From Candidatus Binataceae bacterium (GTDB taxonomy: Bacteria; Desulfobacterota; Binatia; Binatales; Binataceae), in assembly GCA_036495685.1 (NCBI GenBank), contig DASXMJ010000020.1, positions 1-49,635 on the forward strand: a DNA stretch of 49,635 nucleotides, written 5' to 3'. A program made the translations under genes and the position numbers. Positions 45,282 through 49,635 of this stretch are shown here, piece after piece. Under the pieces are notes generated by a model. The model was not told the DNA's origin, made no database searches, and worked only from the letters and a program-made list of their open reading frames with translations. Numbering within the stretch: the first letter of the stretch is position 1; each line of letters starts with the position of its first letter.

Positions 45282-45709
45282 TCCGCCGATCTCGCGAACC
45301 TGCCGCCTGCGGGCCATTGCGAAACCGATCCGTCTTGGTCAGGAGCATTTCGATCCCGCCGGCGCTGGCAAAAGTTTCAACTCGACCGCGGCAAAGAAGA
45401 GCTCGTGCCGGAGAGACCGCTATTATGTGGCTTAGCGGAAAGGCTGGGTCGCAAGCGCCGTGCCAGTCAAATCTGCTCGACATAACCAGCCTTGATGGCA
45501 CTGGCACAAACGTCCCAAGGTCTGGCACACGAAAGGGCTTGGTAGAAATTGGACCTCGGCCTTGAAGATCCTACCGTTAATTCTTCAGGAGCAATCCTTC
45601 GCCTTGCGCGAAGGATTTGCTCAAGCCTTCAATTAACTCGCAGTGAAGTGCTTCACCATCATCAACAGACAGAGTGAAAGCGCAAATAGTCACGGAGCTG
45701 CGAACGGAT
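45282..45709. other. intergenic between rsmB and rlpA, with a large hairpin
   Basis: These 428 bases lie between the rsmB stop and the rlpA start. Short frames on both strands show no ribosome site or family resemblance. The only structure seen is the imperfect inverted repeat at 45576-45637; the rest probably holds the rlpA promoter. Confidence 0.5.
45576..45637. other. 62-bp imperfect inverted repeat after rsmB
   Basis: GTTAATT (45576-45582) pairs with AATTAAC (45631-45637). The inner arms 45589-45602 and 45608-45622 are complementary over 14 bp with a single bulged A, around a 5-base loop. Its near edge is about 70 bp after the rsmB stop. It lacks a T-run on either side, so it is not a standard intrinsic terminator, though it could still stop or stabilise the end of the def-fmt-rsmB transcript. 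Confidence 0.6.
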
Positions 45710-47089
45710 TCAGTCGGGTCTAACGAGGCGCGCCGCGAAGAAACCGTCCAATCCGCCCAGGTCGGGCCGTGTTCGCAATATACCCTGAGCGTCAAGCAGA
45801 CCCTTGAAAACGGCGCGGTTGGAGGCGTGCAAATCGAGGTGAAAAGCTGGGTGCTTATCCAGGAAAGCACGCACCACGTCCTGACCTTCCTCGGGGGCGA
45901 GACTACAGACCGAGTAGACCATTGCACCCCCCGGCCTCACCAGCGCGGCAGCATTTGTGAGCATTCGCGACTGCAACACCGCCATTCGAGCAGGGTCATT
46001 CGGCGCAACACGCCAGCGAATCTCGGGATGTTCCCGCAACGTGCCGAGCCCCGTGCAAGGCGCATCGAGTAGCACGCAGTCGAACCTGCCCGCCAGGGGC
46101 AATGGTGACGAAGTATCCGCTTGCACGAATTGGACGTTCCGATGACCCAATTGACGGCACAGGCGGCGCGCATTCTTTAGACCGGCAAAGTTCGTATCGA
46201 CTGCCGTCACGCGACCATCCGGGCCCACAAGCTCCGCAAGATGTGCCGCCTTGCCTCCGGGAGCCGCCGCGCAATCCGCCACCGCCGCACCGCCGGGCGG
46301 CGCAAGCAGCCGCGCGACCAGCTGGGATGCTTCGGACTGCGCTTGGAAAAACCCTCCACGATAGGTTGGCGAATCGAATCGGGCAGCACCCTTAAGGGTC
46401 GCGGTCTCCGGAAAACACGCCACCTGTTCGACCTCCATGCCGTCCGCCTGGAGGCGCCGAACTATCTGCTCGCGTGACGCTCTGGCTAAATTGAGCCGTA
46501 CCACGTTGGGCGCCGCCTCGTTGTTGGCGGCCATCAGCCCTTCCGCCGCATCCTGACCGAACCAATCGAGGAATCGTTCGACCAGCCAGCGCGGATGCGA
46601 ATATTCGATGGCGAGCCATCCAATCTCATCGTCGCTGCGGGCGGGCAGCGCAACCTTCTCCCGAGTGGCGCGGCGCATTACCGCGTTTACGAATCCTGCG
46701 GTCGCTCTCGCCTCGTGGCTTCGCTTTGCAAGCTCCACCGAGGTAGAGACAGCCGCGTGCGGCGCGATGCGATCGAGAAACCGAATCTGCAGCAAGCCCA
46801 TCCGCATGATGGTCAACGCTTCGGGTTGTATTCCAGCAAGGTCGCGACCGCAGAAACGCTCCAGCTCGTAGTCGAGCCGTGCCCGCCATGCAATGGTCCC
46901 CAGCACCAGCCGGGTCGTCAGCCGGCGATCGGGGGGTGGGAGAGCTGGAACGCGGGTACCGAGCATAGCATCGGCGTAACTTCCGCGGCGCTCCACCGCC
47001 ATCAGGATTTCTAGCGCGATCTGGCGTGCAGGCAGGCCGACAGAACTTCCGGAGGGTACGCCCCGATCGTGCCGGGCGGCGGTTTTCAT
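45710..47089 (-). CDS. rsmB: 16S rRNA m5C967 methyltransferase RsmB
   Basis: A 459-residue SAM-dependent RNA methyltransferase. An N-terminal NusB-like domain (about 15-150) is followed by the Rossmann methyltransferase fold with DAAPGGKAAHL-type CAAAPGGKAAH, LLDAPCTGLGTLREHPE (catalytic Cys in the PC motif) and VYSVCSLAPEE (second Cys). It methylates C967 of 16S rRNA (E. coli number). ATG 47089 is used and overlaps the fmt stop by 4 bp (ATGA). The frame is open to 47203 but the extra part is arginine-rich. It is the last gene of def-fmt-rsmB. Confidence 0.95.
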   Translation of the reverse strand: MKTAARHDRGVPSGSSVGLPARQIALEILMAVERRGSYADAMLGTRVPALPPPDRRLTTRLVLGTIAWRARLDYELERFCGRDLAGIQPEALTIMRMGLLQIRFLDRIAPHAAVSTSVELAKRSHEARATAGFVNAVMRRATREKVALPARSDDEIGWLAIEYSHPRWLVERFLDWFGQDAAEGLMAANNEAAPNVVRLNLARASREQIVRRLQADGMEVEQVACFPETATLKGAARFDSPTYRGGFFQAQSEASQLVARLLAPPGGAAVADCAAAPGGKAAHLAELVGPDGRVTAVDTNFAGLKNARRLCRQLGHRNVQFVQADTSSPLPLAGRFDCVLLDAPCTGLGTLREHPEIRWRVAPNDPARMAVLQSRMLTNAAALVRPGGAMVYSVCSLAPEEGQDVVRAFLDKHPAFHLDLHASNRAVFKGLLDAQGILRTRPDLGGLDGFFAARLVRPD

Positions 47090-48069
47090 GTTCCGAGCTG
47101 GCTGGCGATGGAAATTCGACGGCCGTGGAGGAAATCCGCTGCGCGCATCCGTTTGCGGCCCGGCGCCTGGACTTCGAGTAGAGCGAGCTGACCGCGACCG
47201 CATTGCACGACCGGCATAGGCTTAAGTGCAACGATGCCGCCCACAGCCCCGCCGGTGGTCGGTGCGGAGGCGACCGATCCTCGCCAGATCATCAGCCACT
47301 CGCCATTTAGGGTCGTTCGCGCCACCGGCCAGGGATCGTAAGCGCGCACCATCCGTTCGATAGTGGCGGCATCGGCACTCCAGTCGATTATCGCGTCCTC
47401 TTTCTTTACCGGCTTGGTCCAAGTCGCCGCGGATTCGTCCTGCAGGGTCTCATGCGAGTTGCCCCGGGCGATATGATCGAGCGCATCGAGCAGCGCCGCC
47501 GCGCCCAGCTCGGCGAGCTTGGCCTTTAACGAACCTTGCGTGTCGTCAGGCGCGATCGGAATTGCGCGCTTCAGCAGCATCGGACCGGCATCCATCTCCG
47601 ACACCATGCGCATGATGGTGACGCCTGTCTCCACGTCGCCCGACAAGATAGCTCCTTCAATCGGAGCGGCGCCCCGATGACGAGGCAGCAGCGAAGCGTG
47701 CACGTTGATCGGCAGCAACCGTGGTGCTTTGAGAATCGCTTGCGGCAGGATACGCCCATAAGCTGCGACCACCAGCACGTCGGGCTCGAACCCGCGGAGT
47801 TCCGCAAGAAACTCGGCCGTCTTGATGCGGGTCGGTTTCAGGGTCGCAATTTTGTGAGTGGCCGCGACCGCACCCACTTCACTGGGCGAAAGTGTGAGCC
47901 CGCGGCCGCGCGCTTCGTCGGGGCGCGTAACCACGGCCACCACGCGAAAGCGCGGATCGCCGGCCCTGACCAAACGATCGAGAATATGAGCCGCCAGGGC
48001 CGGCGTTCCCATGAAGATGATCTTAAGCCCAGCGCCGAGGTCAGATTCGGACCGTGGAGGGACGCTCAT
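47086..48069 (-). CDS. fmt: methionyl-tRNA formyltransferase
   Basis: A 327-residue Fmt, formylating initiator Met-tRNA with 10-formyl-THF. Motifs: IIFMGTPALAAHIL (residues 17-30), NVHASLLPRHRGAAPIEGAI with catalytic N and H, and the ETGVTIMRMVSEMDAGPML stretch holding the catalytic aspartate. A C-terminal OB-like domain is present from about 210. The start at 48069 overlaps the end of def by 29 bp, so the two are coupled, and the short N-terminal extension before GLKIIF is probably real. It overlaps rsmB by 4 bp. Confidence 0.95.
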   Translation of the reverse strand: MSVPPRSESDLGAGLKIIFMGTPALAAHILDRLVRAGDPRFRVVAVVTRPDEARGRGLTLSPSEVGAVAATHKIATLKPTRIKTAEFLAELRGFEPDVLVVAAYGRILPQAILKAPRLLPINVHASLLPRHRGAAPIEGAILSGDVETGVTIMRMVSEMDAGPMLLKRAIPIAPDDTQGSLKAKLAELGAAALLDALDHIARGNSHETLQDESAATWTKPVKKEDAIIDWSADAATIERMVRAYDPWPVARTTLNGEWLMIWRGSVASAPTTGGAVGGIVALKPMPVVQCGRGQLALLEVQAPGRKRMRAADFLHGRRISIASQLGT

Positions 48070-48580
48070 CGGCTTTGCCCTCCTTGATCATTTTCTTGAG
48101 CTTGCGGCGATACAGCTCGCGCTTGATGCGGCTGATCCGGTCTATGAACAGCTTGCCATCGAGATGATCTATCTCATGCTGGAGGGCGACCGCGAGCAAC
48201 TCCTCGGCCTCGATCTCGATTTCCTTCTGTTCGGGCGTCCACGCCCGGACGAGTACCTTGGCGGCGCGTTCCACGTCCGCGGAAAAGTCGATCACCGAAA
48301 GGCATCCTTCCTCCCAGATGATCTTACCTTCCGCCGCCACCACTCGCGGGTTGATAAGCTTGAGCAGATGTTTGCCCGGCTCCTCGTGGTCGGGATCGAG
48401 CACGATGATGCGCTTTGACTCCCCAACCTGGGGAGCGGCGAGTCCCACACCGGGCGCAGCGTACATGGTCTGCGCCATGCTGTCGACTAACGAATTCAGA
48501 TCACCGTTGATGTTCTCGACCGGGCGGGCTGGCCGTTTGAGAACCTCGTCGGGGAATTTGCGTATCCGCAGGAGCGCCAT
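48041..48580 (-). CDS. def: peptide deformylase
   Basis: A 179-residue Fe/Zn hydrolase that removes the N-formyl group from nascent proteins. The three motifs are complete: GVGLAAPQVG (44-53), EEGCLSV (Cys93) and QHEIDHLDG (His135, Glu136, His139). It fits the type 1 length. It is the first gene of def-fmt-rsmB, with the usual order of these three. The upstream stretch to the window end shows no gene, so the operon promoter lies there. Confidence 0.96.
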   Translation of the reverse strand: MALLRIRKFPDEVLKRPARPVENINGDLNSLVDSMAQTMYAAPGVGLAAPQVGESKRIIVLDPDHEEPGKHLLKLINPRVVAAEGKIIWEEGCLSVIDFSADVERAAKVLVRAWTPEQKEIEIEAEELLAVALQHEIDHLDGKLFIDRISRIKRELYRRKLKKMIKEGKADERPSTVRI

Positions 48581-49635
48581 CGATCCGGTTCAAAAAATCA
48601 AGCTATCAGAGCATCGGGCTCCTCGAAAGCCGTCGAACCGACCCATCTTCGATTATCAATTGCAGCCTCACGGTGGACGGGAAAGGGATTGGCCCAGATG
48701 GCCCGGGAAATCTTTTCTATCTGGTTTTCGCACAAATTGGCCTTCACTGCTGGCAAACGATCCAAACGCCGGCCAATTTGCGATTGAGCCATGGAGTGAT
48801 GCGGCGCTCGTCAGCAGCAGCTTGGCTCGCCTTGGCGGCGAACAGAAGAAACACTGCTTATGAAGATGCGGCAGTTTGGGCCGCGATAGAATCTAAACTG
48901 CAATCCATTGCGGAACCCGCGATTGGCTACTGGCAACCGGACTCCATAAACATCACTTTGTCCTCGGTGTGTAGTTGGGCCGTCTGGTCGGGACACTCGG
49001 AACGAACTAGTAGAGTCTTGACGCAGAGGTGCCGCAGTTTGGGCACAAGCTCGCTCCCTCGACGAGAACGATTCCGAGGAAATCGTCTCGCGGCTGCGAA
49101 CAGTCTAACTTAGCCTCGAAGCCTGCAGCACCGAGCCCGCTATCCAACTTCATCTCACCAACAAAAGCTGTGCAGCGTGAATTTTGGCCAACCAGCTGAT
49201 TTCCCGACATACGACTTGAGTTCGCTGCTATCGTACGCTTGCGTCGAAGGCCGGAATTCTGACCCGCGAGATCGGCAATCTACGCCAGGAGGTGATGGGT
49301 CGTGAAGGCGACCGATTATCGAGCTTCTCTAGAACTGTTCAAGAATTTGAACGGGACCCGCGGGATTGCTTCAAATTTGGAACTCGTGGTTTGATCCCGC
49401 TCTTGATTTCTAGTTTGCGCAGTTAGCTTGGAGGGTTGCCGCGCGAAGGCATTAAGCTTGCTCGCCATCAGTCAGAGATTTCCAGGGACACAACCACAAG
49501 ACTCTAGCAGCGGCTGTGAGCCTGAAGCTGCGCGGCAGGTAGGGCTAGCTTGACCAGGCGCTGTCTTGGGCAGAAAATCCAACGTGTCGGAGAGCTCTTC
49601 CCCCGACCTTCGCTGCACTCGCGGCGAAAAACGGA
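48581..49635. other. right-end region without a recognised gene
   Basis: About 1.05 kb after the def start. Short frames (the longest, 48673-49113 on the + strand, is 146 residues) have no ribosome site, no domain and unlike composition, so I do not call them genes. An inverted repeat AATTTGAA (49344-49351) and TTCAAATT (49370-49377) with an 18-base spacer is the only structure noticed. No frame convincingly runs off the right edge. Confidence 0.45.

Noticed and set aside
48673..49113. 146-residue + strand frame at the right end
   Set aside because: No ribosome site, no domain, low-quality composition and many W/S/R residues; probably chance.

Overview
The window reads as a piece of a GC-rich chromosome from a soil- or sediment-type bacterium. 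Gene content resembles uncultured lineages once grouped with Deltaproteobacteria (Binatota-like). That placement is inference from gene families only: a LexA plus ImuA-ImuB-DnaE2 mutasome, a dimeric glycyl-tRNA synthetase beside pyruvate phosphate dikinase, CaiB/BaiF CoA-transferases with an acyl-CoA dehydrogenase, an orphan LarB, and LuxC/LuxE without luciferase. No plasmid, phage, insertion-sequence or CRISPR signature was seen. Almost every long overlapping antisense reading frame is a GC-rich shadow.

Layout. 1-1653: the 5' end of lexA runs off the left edge, then an ISC-type [2Fe-2S] ferredoxin and a flavin reductase form a + strand pair. 1741-4708: esterase, ThuA-fold protein and an AlkZ-like protein. 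4806-10422: a tightly packed minus-strand run thiL, two CNNM/CorC-type CBS transporters, larB and an ABC1 kinase. 10620-15441: a translationally coupled operon of LuxE-like acyl-protein synthetase, LuxC-like reductase, class III aminotransferase and an atypical membrane histidine kinase. I read it as an acyl-to-aldehyde-to-amine module and the best candidate here for an undescribed pathway. 15782-18235: small exported protein with a terminator, an HtrA-like protein lacking all three catalytic residues, and an isocitrate lyase/PEP mutase family enzyme. 18313-23883: imuA-imuB-dnaE2 (SOS mutagenesis). 24054-26869: a coupled sarcosine oxidase-like/amidohydrolase pair whose first start codon lies in a perfect 27-bp palindrome. 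26926-32805: PhyH-type dioxygenase, then ppdK, glyS and a phosphoesterase. 32947-37889: lipoprotein, two overlapping CoA-transferases, a small secreted protein and an acyl-CoA dehydrogenase.

38023-40194 looks like accessory DNA. It holds a Tat-exported protein split by an in-frame TGA, an AT-rich leader with three palindromes spaced exactly 44 bp apart, and two tandem lipoproteins which, with a third small protein at 36181, make a family defined by W-x5-F-x4-C and C-x2-S(D/N)DPRL. 40665-48580 is housekeeping: glnB, plsY, tRNA-Pro(CGG), an alpha/beta hydrolase, rpe, a DUF169 protein, rlpA, and a def-fmt-rsmB operon. The last kilobase shows no convincing gene.

The genes suggest an organism living on acyl-CoA, amine and amide substrates, with an SOS-inducible mutagenesis cassette (LexA and its probable target are both in the window) and a possible aldehyde/amine lipid route. 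All functional calls come from recognising protein motifs by eye; no database search was run.
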